A DNA stretch of 64,000 nucleotides, taken from the NCBI GenBank assembly GCA_025677825.1, contig JAIXMO010000037.1, forward strand, positions 62,001 through 126,000. The letters are read 5' to 3'. Below, piece after piece: positions 25,847 to 37,400 of this stretch (position 1 is the stretch's first letter; the number at the start of each line of letters is the position of its first letter). The notes under the pieces were generated by a model, which saw only the letters and a list, made by a program, of their open reading frames with translations, was not told the DNA's origin and did not search any database. Both the position numbers and the translations under genes were made by a program. Source of the DNA: Helicostylum pulchrum (taxonomy: Eukaryota > Mucoromycota > Mucoromycetes > Mucorales > Mucoraceae).

Positions 25847-26838
25847 TTAAAACCTAGAAAGGGTCAATGGTTCGCCTGTTTCAATTACAGCTGCTAATGC
25901 TTCATCTCTGGTATCCGCGCCGACTGCTTTTACGAAAAACTGGAGAGAGGAAATATAAGATACGTATCTTACGGAAATCATTACAGGTACGTTCACATCC
26001 TTCCCGTCAAAAAGACCTTTAAAGTATACACCCTTAATATCGACACTTTGGCCAATTTTATTATCGAGGGAAAGCGTGCCGTTATCATTCATATAATTTA
26101 TCGTTTTAAATCTATATATCTCTAAAGTATGCAAATCAGCGTTAGTTACACATTAACATGTCATTATTCTGAACTATTATTACCTATACTAAAACAACAA
26201 AACATATCATTCTCTTGGTTCCGCAAATAAAAGGGTCTGTTTGTTCGAACATTACTTATTAATTCCCCTTTATTTAAAAAGGGGAAGACAATATCATTGT
26301 CGCATTTAATAGTTTCCGTATCTGTTATTTTTGATTTATATTGAGGACATGTTCCTTCGTATACAATTGGAGCTATACAAAAAACATAATTTCCACTGCA
26401 TACTTGCTGTAAGGCACCAATTTCGAAATATTTGTAGCATAAGGGCCGCTGTGAGATAACTGGCTGTAAGAGTTGGCTAAATAATTCTGGTACGAGCAGA
26501 CAGGATGTATCAATCCCTAACTCTAAATTAAAATCGTCGGCTTCCTCTTCTAGTACTTTTGAAAATACATACTGTAACTGCGGATTACTGCTGAAGCGTA
26601 TAAAGCTAAACATATAATCTATATTTACATAGTATCCAAAAAGTTCCTTATTTAACAAAGAGACAGATAGAATGCAGGTAATATCTTGTAAAACTGGAGT
26701 GAAAGAGACGTCTATAATATCAGCGGTTGTCAAACGTACTTTGCAGTTACAAGAACTATTTAATTTTACAGCATTTGTGTCGGTTGTGCTTTGCGAACAA
26801 GAGAAACGCTGGATTAAAAGCGCGGTTATTAATTACTT
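25847..26838 (-). CDS. Hypothetical protein, two exons, 5' end unresolved
   Basis: The exon ending at 26184 and exon 26121-25847 join in frame across a 62-bp intron with GTAATA donor, CTAAC branch site and TTTAG acceptor. The result is at least about 300 residues. The frame is open upstream to about 26838 without a convincing ATG, so the start is either a more distal exon or lost. Visible features: a Cys-containing N-terminal part, VFCIAPIVYEGTCPQYK, and a basic/hydrophobic C-terminal half (VYFKGLFDGKDVNVPVMIS). No domain recognised. It overlaps, on the opposite strand, a decayed family member (26672-27514). Good splice signals and even composition favour a real gene. Confidence 0.5.
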
Positions 26839-27514
26839 TCTGTTATTTGTCAACAGCCCAAAAATAAGTGATTATGGAAACGAACGAGATTTATTTGAAG
26901 AAGTTTACAAGTTTATTCGACAAAGTCAACATATCAATTTCACCGAACCTCAATCGTAAGAGTATATAACGTGTAATTTTACAAGCATTAAACGCATTTT
27001 TTTTTAATGAAAACTTTTGTAGTGATCAAGTAATAACCGAAAAAACCGAAGAGAGAAAAAAAAACCCCAAGAGTGCATAATTGATTTTGCTTGCCACGAT
27101 ACCGCACTAGGTTTTACAGAGGTGAATCTTCCCAAGTACCCAAAAGACATGTCGCAACAAGAACTGCTTGAACGGGACTGGGAAGTCCCTAAAATGCTGC
27201 GAAAGTTTCTTATCGCGCTTGCCAAGACCAGCGATGTGGACCACGAAAAGTCAAAGACGGCCGGTATTATCATAAACGGGTTCTTTATCTCGGTTGTGGT
27301 AGTCAGGCTGAAAGGGTCGGCGGCGGTGGTGACGACGTCGCCCAGACTGCAGATGCCTGTTTCCGTAGAGGAAATACCTCGTTTACTGCCGCGTGTGCTC
27401 AACTTGATTTATACGTACGCTATGACGATTAAGGATACCGTGGGGCTCTTAAAGAGTTCAGCAAGTATTGTAAAGTTAGAAGCTGAAGACATTTTTTTCC
27501 CTCCTCCTCTTTAA
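26672..27514 (+). pseudogene. Repeated-family gene with homopolymer frameshift
   Basis: Plus-strand coding in two blocks. Block 1, to 26956, reads KRWIKSAVINYFLLF, then ERDLFEEVYKFIRQSQ. A probable intron follows and ends TTTTGTAG at 27021. Block 2 begins DQVITEKTEERKK and then hits a run of nine A at about 27056-27064. The following frame (ECIIDFACHDTALGFTEVN, then WEVPKMLRKFLIALAKTS) is offset by one base and stays open to the stop at 27512-27514. Either the A-run carries a real frameshift or an assembly error. The D-x(n)-E arrangement in DFACHD...FTEV is faintly like a PD-(D/E)XK nuclease core, but the lysine is absent. Function unknown. Confidence 0.5.
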
Positions 27515-27603
27515 AAAAAAATCATGTATAGCAGTTTTTTTATTATTATTTTTTTTTTTTGCAAAAAAAAAAAAAAAAAAAATACTGCATAAATCACTTA
27601 AAA

Positions 27604-29495
27604 CTAATCTTTTTTGACGTCCATGTCATGATCTTCTTCGTTGTTGACCGGATCGCTCATTTCTTCGTCTTCGGCAGGTCCACTTGACTCGGGAAGAAGA
27701 GACGAAGGTTGAGGAGACTTTGGTTCTTCTTCTTTTACAGGTGTGGTCAAAGTAAGCAGCATCGGGTTCATACGCGAGTTCTGTTGTTGGTGTGCAGCAA
27801 TAGGTGGGGATAATGCAATTTTCGCTTCCAGGTCTGGAATATGATGATGTACCTGCTCACGATTGATATTTGCAAGCATTGGTAAATCTCTTCCTGGTTC
27901 TGTAATATCTCTATGTTCAATTGATTTTGCACGACTAGTATGCTATATAAAAAAATTTGATTTTTAGCTTTACAACAACTATTTTATATATGTATATGTA
28001 CCTGGGTAAATGGTAATGCACTTCCGCTTAGACTTGAGTTTGTGTTATTGTATTGACTTGGATTGACTACGTCTTGAGGTACAGGTGCAGAAGTTGTGTT
28101 TGAGGAGGAGGAGGAAGGACGTTTCAAGATATCGAGACGTTGCTTGATACGTGGGTTTGTAGGGTCTAAATCTTCCGCGCGTTGGTACGCGTCTAAAGCG
28201 TCTTGCACTTGGTTATTACATGTCTCGTACAGTGTGCCCAAGTCGTACCATACTTCGCTAATGTACGGGTTTAATCGGATCGCTTTGCTGTACGCGTCCA
28301 AGGCGTCACGGTACTGATTGATCTGGTAGTAGAGCACGCCAATGGAGCACCAAAAGGTGGGGTTACGCGCGTCGCGGTACACGGCTTGCTGGTACGACTC
28401 ATAGGCCTTATTGTAATTCTGATCCACCATGTAACACCTGCCTAACAAGTACCACGACTGAGCATCGTTACTATCGATCTTTAAGGACTTGTTCAGAAAC
28501 TGTACAGCTAACGGCTGGCTAAAGAAGGAAGTATCTTGTTGGTGGTACAACCAACCTAACTGCTGCAAGACTTTGGCATGATCCGGGTTCTCATTCAAGA
28601 CATGCTCGTAACTTTCTTTGGCGGCTTCGTACTCTTTCTTTTGCTCGTAGACGTGACCTGTTTGAAACCAGATGTCTGCTTCTGTCAAGGGTAAAGGTGG
28701 TGTGTGTAAGATGTAACGAAAACATTGAAGTGAGAGATCAAATTTACGTTGTTGTTTGTAGATGATGCCGAGGCGGAAATAAATTTCGTTGGATTTTTCA
28801 AAGTGGGCGTCCATTTTCATGACGGCGGAAAAGGCTTCTTCTGCATGTTCGAGTGAACCGTAGCGGTCGTAGAGGATACCGATTCCGTACCATAATTTAG
28901 GATCCTTTTTGAAATATGTTTTTATTTGGTTAGTTTCAAAAGAGTGTGTAATAGAAAGGGGGGTTATTACCTTGGGGTTGGATAAATGATACAGTGCTTG
29001 TTGGTAAGCTTGGTAAGCGTCTTGTAAATTATCCATCATCAAGTAACAGTGGCCTAATGAGGCCCATGTATCACCGCTGTTTTCTTGAATGACTAGAATA
29101 CGTTTAAAGAAATCGACAGCCTATACTATGTGTGGTAAATAGAATTGTCCTTTTTTTTTAATTTAAGTTTTTTTTTTTAATTTACTTTTGAAAATTGTTC
29201 TCTTCCTCTGCAGAGAGATGCAATTTGAGTTAAAGCAGGTACTGAGTATGGGTTATGTCTTAGTGCGGATTCATAACAATTGAGTGCTTTATCATAATCT
29301 GCCATCATTTCTGCAAGACTACCTATTTTAGGTTATTAAAAAAAGAGGGGTTAAAATATATTCTTACCCCATCTTGGTTTTTTTTTTTTTTTTTTTTTTA
29401 CCGATGGTTAGCCAAGTTTGTTCATTAACTGCAGCTAGCTTTTGAACTGTGTTGGGTTGTAGTTTCTGATGTTGTTGTTGTAAAAGTGTGTTCAT
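27604..29495 (-). CDS. ssn6: Ssn6/Cyc8 TPR transcriptional corepressor
   Basis: Partner of Tup1 in the general Ssn6-Tup1 corepressor, in the nucleus. Five exons, 29495-29402, 29322-29186, 29120-28971, 28904-28002 and 27942-27604, join in frame to 540 residues. The protein is a tandem TPR array of about ten repeats. Runs recognisable from yeast Cyc8 include AYQQALYHLSNP, LWYGIGILYDRYGSLEHAEE, NEIYFRLGIIYK, KVLQQLGWLY, NPTFWCSIGVLYYQI and AIRLNPYISEVWYDLGTLYE. A Ser/Pro-rich acidic tail with PVKEEEPKSP ends the protein, far shorter than the Gln-rich tail of yeast. The N-terminus has a short Gln-rich leader (LLQQQHQKLQ). Assignment is firm. Confidence 0.97.
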
Positions 29496-29808
29496 CTTGC
29501 AAGCGTTTTTTTTTAAAAAAAAAGATAGTATAAAAAGGAAAAGTAAAAAAAAAGGGAGATAAAAAAAAGAGAAACGTTTTTTTCTTTTTGGGTAAAAAAG
29601 CAACATTTAAGGTTAAAACTCAATATTTCTGACGCCGATCATTTTTTGCATGTAACAAACTGTTTTGCAAAACGTTCGGATACATCATCGGTCTCTCTTC
29701 ACGCCCCTTTTTTAAAATCGCATGAATTTCGTTTCTTTAAAAGCCTTTCTTTTTTTTTATTATTTGCTTTAAAGTAGTATAATACACATTTACATTTTTT
29801 TTTTTTAC

Positions 29809-30325
29809 TTATTCGATAATCAAGTTACAAACATCCCAATCCTCAAAAGTACCATCGGGTAAGAAACGTCTAACGATTAAAGGAATCTTCTTTTCTCTTA
29901 ATTCCTTCATGGCAATAGCCAATGCGTCAGACTCACCGTCGAGTTCAACCATGACAGGAGCATTTAAACTATGTACATGTATATAAGTAAAAAAGAAATA
30001 CTTTTTCATACACGTATATATCCTACCTAATTTGAAGTGCACGGGTACCTAAAATTCTGGCTCTTTCGTATCTGGTCATATAAGGTGTGGTTTGTCTAAC
30101 TTTACTTTCGGTAGCAGGAGTAGCTTCGCTTTGGTCAAGAATCATGACTGTATCTTCCATCTACACATACAAAAAAAAACAGTAACGTCAATTGAGTTGT
30201 CCTTTTCTTCTTTTCACTTTTTTTTTAAAAAAAAAAGAAACTTACAGTAGTACTACAGAGTAATAAAGTTAGTATTCATGTAAACAACAATGACCGCATG
30301 TAAACTAAACTTACTCTCCGTTCAT
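29809..30325 (-). CDS. rpb6: RNA polymerase I/II/III common subunit Rpb6 (RPABC2)
   Basis: Shared subunit that stabilises the polymerase clamp. Exons 30160-30027 and 29968-29809 carry the conserved core: [40 protein letters not shown], and [17 protein letters not shown], all hallmark Rpb6 sequence. The likely 5' end is two tiny exons: 30325-30315 (ATG, 11 nt) and a 7-nt microexon 30252-30246. Each is bounded by consensus GTAAGT donors and TAG acceptors, and joining them keeps the frame ([16 protein letters not shown]). This yields 103 residues, shorter than the 127-155 usual, because the acidic N-terminal extension is small. If the microexon model is wrong, translation would start at ATG 30160. 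The core is certain; the first two exons are inference. Confidence 0.93.
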
Positions 30326-30459
30326 TTTATTAAGTGTGTGTGTATATGTTAAAAAAATAAATAAATAAAATAAAATAAAAAATCATTCTTAAAAAAAAAA
30401 CAAGCCTTCAAAAAAAAAAAGACAAGTGACTATTTTTCATTTTATTATAATTTTACAAT

Positions 30460-32602
30460 TCAGCGGTTGTTATGAATCTTACTATAGATGCGTTTACCGT
30501 AAGGGGTATTACGGATAGAGGGTAATAAGGGACGAATGCGATCAATAAACTGGGCGCGTTGGTCTTGTTCTGCAAAGTCTAGGCATGTTTGAATGACATA
30601 ATTTGCATACGAATCTCGTAAGAATTTTTCCATTTGTGGGTGGTTGGTGATACCTGCAATCAGTTGGCGTTTTGTATCCCTTTCTGCTACACGGATACAC
30701 TATATAAAAAAATATATTAGCAAAAAAAAAGGCAAAGGGGTTTTTTTTAATAGGCTAACCTTTTCAATTACGTTGGAACTAAACTTTTGTACAGATAGTT
30801 CACGTATAGGATCAATAAATCGACGTATTAAATTATCCGAGTACTTGGCATCACCCAACTCTAATACATATTGTACAACGTAGTTTCCGAAAGGGTCTTG
30901 AACAAGTGGTAAAGCATGTTGTGTAATTACATTCACAAGTTGAGTCTAGTGCAAGGAGGAGAAGGGCGGGGGGGGGGGGGAGGGGAAAGGGAAAGAAGGG
31001 GGGGGGGGGAGAGTTAGTAATTTAGTTTTTAAAAGAGTATAAAGTATAAAAACCTTTTGTGTGGGTGTAGCGTGGTCAATACAACGTTGGTAGACACAAC
31101 ATCCATGTTTATGTGATGCAACTTCAATACAGTGCCGACTCACCGTATCATAAATAAATTGGTTATGTTCGGGACTTAATTTATGTAGGCATTTTTGTAC
31201 GACGTGGTTACCGTTCAAGTCTTTAATTAAAGCAACTACATTTGGTTCCAGGGCAACAATGACGGCCTGAATCTGATTAAATAGTTAGTAACTATTGTTG
31301 TGTGCGTGTGTCAGTAAAAAAAAACTTACTTGTCTTTTGGTAGAGAGAAACTCGATTAGCTTTTGTACGGCTCTTGTACCATGCATACTAAGACAAATCT
31401 TTAAAAATTGGGGAGCAATGACTTGAACAATACATGAGCGCTGAGTATCATCACACTTTTCCAACAACTTTTGACAGAGGTAATTACCAAAGGGATCAGT
31501 CATCAACTCGACAAAATGCAAGTGGATTTCTTTATAAATCATATCAACGTTTGATTTTGATTCTTCCAGTTTTAATTGCAAGAACCTACATCCATGTTGG
31601 TCTTTGCATAATTCAAACAACTTGTCTTGAAATTCAATTAATTGTAGTCCCGCAAATTTATTGTTGTTGTTGTTGTTATTAGTTACTGCAACATCAGAAT
31701 CAGATTTTTTTTCTTGTTGTGTATTACAAGTTGAGGAAGAGTTGGAGTATCGGAGTGAAGGCACAGATTCGGTAACATGTGAGTAGGTACAGGTGTCTTT
31801 GGTAGTACAGTAGCCATATTGACGAAATTGTTGACATGGCTCAGATGTGATATGGTATGCACTGAGTGCAGCAGTTGTCATTTGAAGATCACAATTGGAT
31901 AATATGGCCTTGTTGTTTGTAGTATTAGTAGAAGAAGTGGTAGTAGAAGCGGTGGTGGTAGGTGTGGATTGGTTTAGCCAACCGTGAGAAAACCTTCTGG
32001 CTGGTTGAGCATAAAATGCAGATTGTCCAATACTACTACTATTATTATCTGAGTAAGCTGAATTGTTCCAATTTGATTTACTTGCTTCCAACTCTAGATC
32101 CGATGTAGCAAACTATACATTAATAAAGAAATTAAAAAAAACATTTACATGTGTATGCGTAATTTCATATTACCAATCCATAGTTGGTATTGTTATTAAA
32201 CAAGTAACGTGAACGTAAATAATTATTTTGTTGAAATAAAGTAGTAGCTGCATTTAATAGTCAAAATTAAAACATACACATATATATATATATATATTTG
32301 GATTTACCTGTGGTGTTATCATCAAAGAATGATGATGATTGGCTATTGATTGAACCTACATCTATACTAAATGATCTCGAAGGTGGTTTCGTAAGGAAAT
32401 CAATAGGTGTATCATAGTGACTGAATGACTTTTCAAATAAACTATGTGTATAATCATTTGTTTTAGTTGAGGCAAAGTGAACGAAAAATTTCTTTTTTTG
32501 TTACCTTCTGCTTTCGTCGTTTGAATTACGACGTGATCCAGGTACAGAACGCGATGCTACATCTTCTGTAACATATTTTGCTTGTTTCTCAATAGTCATC
32601 AT
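30460..32602 (-). CDS. PUF-family RNA-binding protein with CCCH zinc finger
   Basis: Cytoplasmic post-transcriptional regulator that binds 3' UTRs. Seven exons, 32602-32505, 32441-32308, 32247-32174, 32112-31330, 31272-31054, 30945-30760 and 30699-30460, join to 577 residues. The N-terminal third is Ser/Asn/Thr-rich. A CX8CX5CX3H finger (CQQFRQYGYCTTKDTCTYSH) follows. Then come eight Pumilio repeats. Their recognition tripeptide regions, in order 1-8, are GCRFLQ, NYLCQ, TRAVQ, NHVVQ, CCVYQ, NYVVQ, SNVIE and NYVIQ. SNxxE in repeat 7 between NYxxQ repeats is the UGU-reading signature. The protein ends right after repeat 8, as usual. One donor (30972-31054 end, GTTTTT) is weak but the frame joins. 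The intron between exons 5 and 6 holds long G runs on the plus strand. Confidence 0.93.
30960..31012 (+). repeat. G-rich tract in PUF intron (potential G-quadruplex)
   Basis: Runs of 13, 4, 3 and 11 consecutive G separated by 1-6 bases on the plus strand. On the transcribed (minus) strand this is a C/T-rich tract immediately before the intron acceptor. Confidence 0.85.
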
Positions 32603-33312
32603 CTAAATAATAATACAAAAAAAAGGAAAGAAAGAGAGGAAGGTAAGAAATAAGAAAATAAAAAAAGAAAAAAAAGAGATACGAGATAAAAAAAAAAGGA
32701 GTTAAAACTTCATTTTTATCTATCCTTTTCTCTCTCTTTTTTTAAGGAGAAAAAAAAGGTTTTTTTTTTTTTTTGTAAAAAGACCAAGTATACATTTTTT
32801 AGAGAAAAGATGCAAGATCGACAGGGTTGTTTAAAAGGGAGCCCTTTATTTTATCTACTGGTAAAAAGAGGAGAGGAAAATAAAGAAAACGCAAAAAAAA
32901 AAGGAGATGCAGAAAGGGGTTTTATGTGACGGATATTGAATTGTTTTTTTTGCATTAATTTCAACCGTATACTAATTAAGACTAAATAGTTTTTTTTTTA
33001 GCCTACAGGTACGCCAAGTAAGCAGCAGCAGCAGTTTAAGATTTTAACTACTGTATTTTGTTATCGCGTAACTGAAGACGACTTGAATTATTTATTTTGG
33101 GGCAAGAAGGATACAGAAGAAGAAAAAAAAAGAAGAGGTATACCCTGATTTAGATACAAGCAATTTTACTCAACCCTTTTGTTAATAAAGGCAAGTGCTG
33201 AGAAGTAGATATTTTTTTTCTGAAAAATGTTTAGCCAAAAAAAGTGATGGTCATTTCATGTTTATTAAAATTCTTTGCTGCTGCATGATTTACTTACACG
33301 TTCAAACTTGGT
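32603..33312. other. Intergenic; one unassigned exon-like frame
   Basis: Upstream region of the PUF gene. After a T-rich acceptor (…TTTTTTTTTAG at about 33001), an open plus-strand frame runs to about 33150: GTPSKQQQQFKILTTVFCYR, then EDDLNYLFWGKKDTEEEK, and a stop. No partner exon or start was found. Confidence 0.35.
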
Positions 33313-33620
33313 TTTATCCGCATATAAAGGAAAACTTGCGTGCGAATCAAGTTGGGGGACAACATACGTACAATAAAAGTGATCAACTAACGTATAAATA
33401 TGTAAATACGAGTACTATGAAGCTAATGATAGCATAATTACGCCATAATTAGTGACTTCTCTTCCTATTCTATCATCCTTTTTTCTCATAATTTTTTTCT
33501 TTCTTCCTTATTTTATGTTTATGTAAACTGGTACAGCTCTTCTTAGAGCAATGTTAATCCTTAAAGGTAAGTGAAAAGTAACAGGCCATTTTTAATCGAC
33601 CATGCAAATTGAACCGTACA
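33313..33620 (+). repeat. Dispersed upstream module, best copy
   Basis: Partner of 25040-25330. Contains ACATACGTACAATAAAAGTG, TAATTACGCCATAATTAG, ACAGCTCTTCTTAGAGCAAT (a GCTCT/AGAGC hairpin) and AAAGGTAAGTGAAAAGTAAC, then ATCGACCATGCAAATTGAAC. It leads into the family remnant at 33640. Confidence 0.75.
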
Positions 33621-33639
33621 TGTTTTTATTTTTGAACGT

Positions 33640-34225
33640 AGACAAAATTGTGAAATGAAGATCCCTACCGTCAAGAATAATGACGCGTTAGTATGATGGG
33701 CTAAAGACTTGAAAATTCAGCCCCGTACTCTATTAAAGATTGTAAAATTATTAAAGATATTTTACAAGAAGCTGGTGTACGGCTAGTAGATTAAAGTAAT
33801 ATTTTTTCCTGATGCATTTGTGTATTAACGTGCTATCATTCAATTTTTAGGCCGTTGATAAAAATAATAACGACACTGATATCATCAAGAAAAGAAAAGG
33901 CTGTCAGTCTCCACGGCGAGTTCATTCAAAATAAAACGCTTACAGATAGGGAGAGAAAAATGATGCCGTAAGTTTTTTTAAAAAAAAAGTGTCAAACATG
34001 TACATAAATTCTAACGATATAACCATTATATAGTAATGGTCTATCGTCGATATTAGAATTTAATAACGGCTCCATTAACTCTCAAAGATCTCTTTTCGAT
34101 GATGATCAAGTGTGGAAAGATTCTAAGGCATGCTTTCCTTAAAAAGCATGCCATCAATATCAATGGTACTCCGTCGTCTCTGCGATCCTTTTGGAAAATA
34201 ATCACCGGCGTAAGTTAAAGATTTC
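33640..34225 (+). pseudogene. Remnant of a repeated multi-exon gene
   Basis: Broken coding blocks on plus: an ATG at 33655 (MKIPTVKNNDALV, then stop), VDKNNNDTDIIKKRKGCQS after an acceptor at about 33851, and SSILEFNNGSINSQRSLFDD, then QVWKDSKACFP and a stop at about 34036-34145. Each is followed by a GTAAG-like donor. Order, splice signals and the upstream module match the other decayed copies in this window. It lies just 3' of the Fanzor gene, in tail-to-tail orientation. Confidence 0.4.
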
Positions 34226-34484
34226 TTGACACATAAATACTTTATTGACTCATTTTTTATTCGTATAGTCGATTAAAAAATCAGGTGATTTGAACAGGGG
34301 ACTCAGGTATATCAACAGCATATAATATAATGTAGTTGAAGAAGATCAGTACATATTACACACCTGGTCATTTTTGTTTCAAAAAAGGCAAGTCAGTTTT
34401 TTTTTTCTTGAAATCAAAATTCTAGAATATAAACTTACAATGTAAACTTCTACTAGTTTTTAATACTAGGAAATGGTTTTTTTT

Positions 34485-37400
34485 TTATCTTCGAAAGATG
34501 GCAGGGACCTCTCCGGTAGCAATTACATTATACGATATATAATGCATATTTCTTGATGCATTTATGTCTCTTTGCCATAGTGTATTACACGTCTGATTTA
34601 GGCAGAGTAACACGCTGAACAAAGTAACATCATCAATTTCAACATTTTCAGTATCGTTTCTGGAGCAATTGGAGCAGGTCTATTTTTTATAATTATTATT
34701 AATTTATGAAAGTATATATTTAAAGCGTAATCAGTTACCTTGGAGGTCATGTATTCTGTAACAGGAACAGTTACTAGTAGTCCTTCACGCTCGGCAATCT
34801 TTAACTTCTTTACGAGACGTCTTGCTAATCCTGGAATGGTACCTTTCATCGAAGAAGGAAATACGGCGTCTCCAAGAGCAACTAGAGGGATCCGATAGTC
34901 TTGCTCAAATGGTTTTAGCTTTTTATTTCTTTTCTCTTCTTTAGCCTTTCCTTTTCCCTTTTGCTTGACTGTTTTTCTTTCTTCCCGACTTCTTTTCTTC
35001 TTTCTTTCTTTCTTGTTTCCTCTCTTATGATCCCTACCAGTTTGCTTAAATTCTCGTTTTAAATACTTTTTTCCACCAGTGACAAAAATATTCACCATCT
35101 CGGCGTCAGCGCGTTGTCTGCCTATGTAATTGAGAAACCTTAGAGAAGTAAAGCGATCATCATAGAATCTCACCAGAACATCGATATTATTTAAAACAGA
35201 ATGGATGTATAAAAGAAAGACTTCCATATTAGCTGTCTTGAAAGTAGCTATGTTCCTTTCCGCCTCCGAAAGTTGTTCATCACCATTTTTCAAGTTTAGA
35301 ATTGTTTTGTTTGATTTTTTAAAGCCTGCGCGGGTGTAGTATTCAGCAGTTGAGTATTTTTGAACCTGATGAGAGTCATTTCCGTGTCCATCAGAGGCAG
35401 TAAAAATGTTAGTTTGACCGGGATCAGCACCCCATAAACAAAAATTATCATTCAATTCACGTGGTGTAAAATCATTAAGATCCAAATCAGGGAGATTGGC
35501 GTCTGGATTTTTTGGACCTGCCAAAATAAAGTCAATACCATAGCCATCCGTTCGTACCATATTAGTGAACATCTGTTTTCCATTACTATAAAGCAATAAA
35601 AATTTAGCGTAAAGCTTTGTAAAACTAGAATTGTGGTTATACTTACTAATTAAGGTCAAGCCTTAGGCGTTCGAAATCGAATACTTGACTAAATAATAAC
35701 GTTGCCAGTTCATGTTTATTTTCATTATCGCCTTCGTTATTGTCATCATTATTTCTATTTCGATTTCGATTTAAACTATCCAATGTTATTCCGGTTTCTC
35801 TTTGAGCTTTAAGCAATAAAGACCTTAAATGTTTAATATCTATTTCTACATATTTGCGAGTGAATGAATACATTGGAACGAGAGAGAAAAGCTTGTATTG
35901 TTTTATAGATAGCGCCATATCTGGTCTGAAACAATCTTGAATTCTTGTGTTTAAACGATTCTCGTTATTTTCGTCTAGATAAATTTCGGAATTAATAATT
36001 TGGTTGCGAGTTGTTTGTATTAGATTCATAATGTATTCATATTGAGCAACGTCCAATTGTAAGGTATTCTCTAAGTTGATGTTGTCACGAAGAGATCTGA
36101 AAGCCAAGAATGACAACCTGTTTCTTTTTTTTCTGTTGAATACTTTAAAAAGATCATTTCCGCTCAAGACTTGCTTCATCCATGCATATGATGCTTCTGT
36201 CTGGACCTCGTTGAAAGTTCTAATATTGTCATTATTGAATCTTTCAAAATAGAGCAAAATTTGATACATATGTTGCAGAAAAAGTCCCGGATTAGTAGTC
36301 ATAAAAGTCATAGTGACAGGTTCGTTTGTAATTCTACTTGCGCCGATAATGGTGTTGACTAAAGCTATATTATTAGGCGTGTTTTGTATTGTTTCTGGCC
36401 ATGTTACACGCGTGGATGAGTTAACAGAATTATTTAAAACATATTGGCAGAGTCTATTAATATCACCTGCATTCAAATTCTAAGTAGAGCCATAAAATGA
36501 AAAGGTTAGCTTTTTTCTTTCTTTCTTTCTTTTCTATTAATATATGATACTTACAAAGACTTCCTTTAATCTGATTTTTATATAGTTTCGAAGTGTTTTT
36601 GTATAATTTTCAGAAACATGGTTAACTAAATTTTGAGCAGAAATATTGGCCATAGAAGCAAGTGCATTAGCATAAACATTTCTACCCGGCTCCATTGCGA
36701 CACGATTATTAAGAAACTGACCGTCATATTGTTCAAAAACTGCGTTAATATTTGCTCTCGGAAGATTTGGATTTGTATTTGTTATGTTTCTTCCTATAGT
36801 TCTCTGTATACATGCATAGAAAAAAGCTTGATGAAATACGATAGGTGGTAAAGATAAGTTTCGCGACAAACGGTTTCTTATATAATAGGAAGCAAATACT
36901 TGGGACTTAATTGCGACTTGGCGATAATCATCAACTAATTCTAATATTTTTCTTAAAAATACTTCTTTTACACGCTGTTCTAAAATAATTAAGTCTTATA
37001 AATCATGTTTTCTAATAAACCTTCTGTAACATTTGCCAACACTTTCTTCAATAAACTCGTCAGTACTTTGTACATGGCCGGGGCATAGAACGGATCTCCG
37101 AGAAGAATGAGGCGTTGCAGTGTCATAACGACCTTTTTTGGTATAGGTCGGACAAGGTTTTATAGGATTTGGGTTTCGAGTAGCTCTTCGACGGGCGTCC
37201 TTTCCAGCTGCTCGTGCTCGTCTGTTAGCGAGCTTTTGGGCCTCGGACAGAATATTTCTTACACCAGCTCTAATAGTTGCAGTGGTAGAACGGGTACCTC
37301 CAGAGGCTGGTATTGAGGTTGAAGTAGACGCAACAGCTGATGAGATAGAGCCTTGCTGAGAAGTAGATGAACCTGGAACTTCTTGTCTCTTTCGAGGGCG

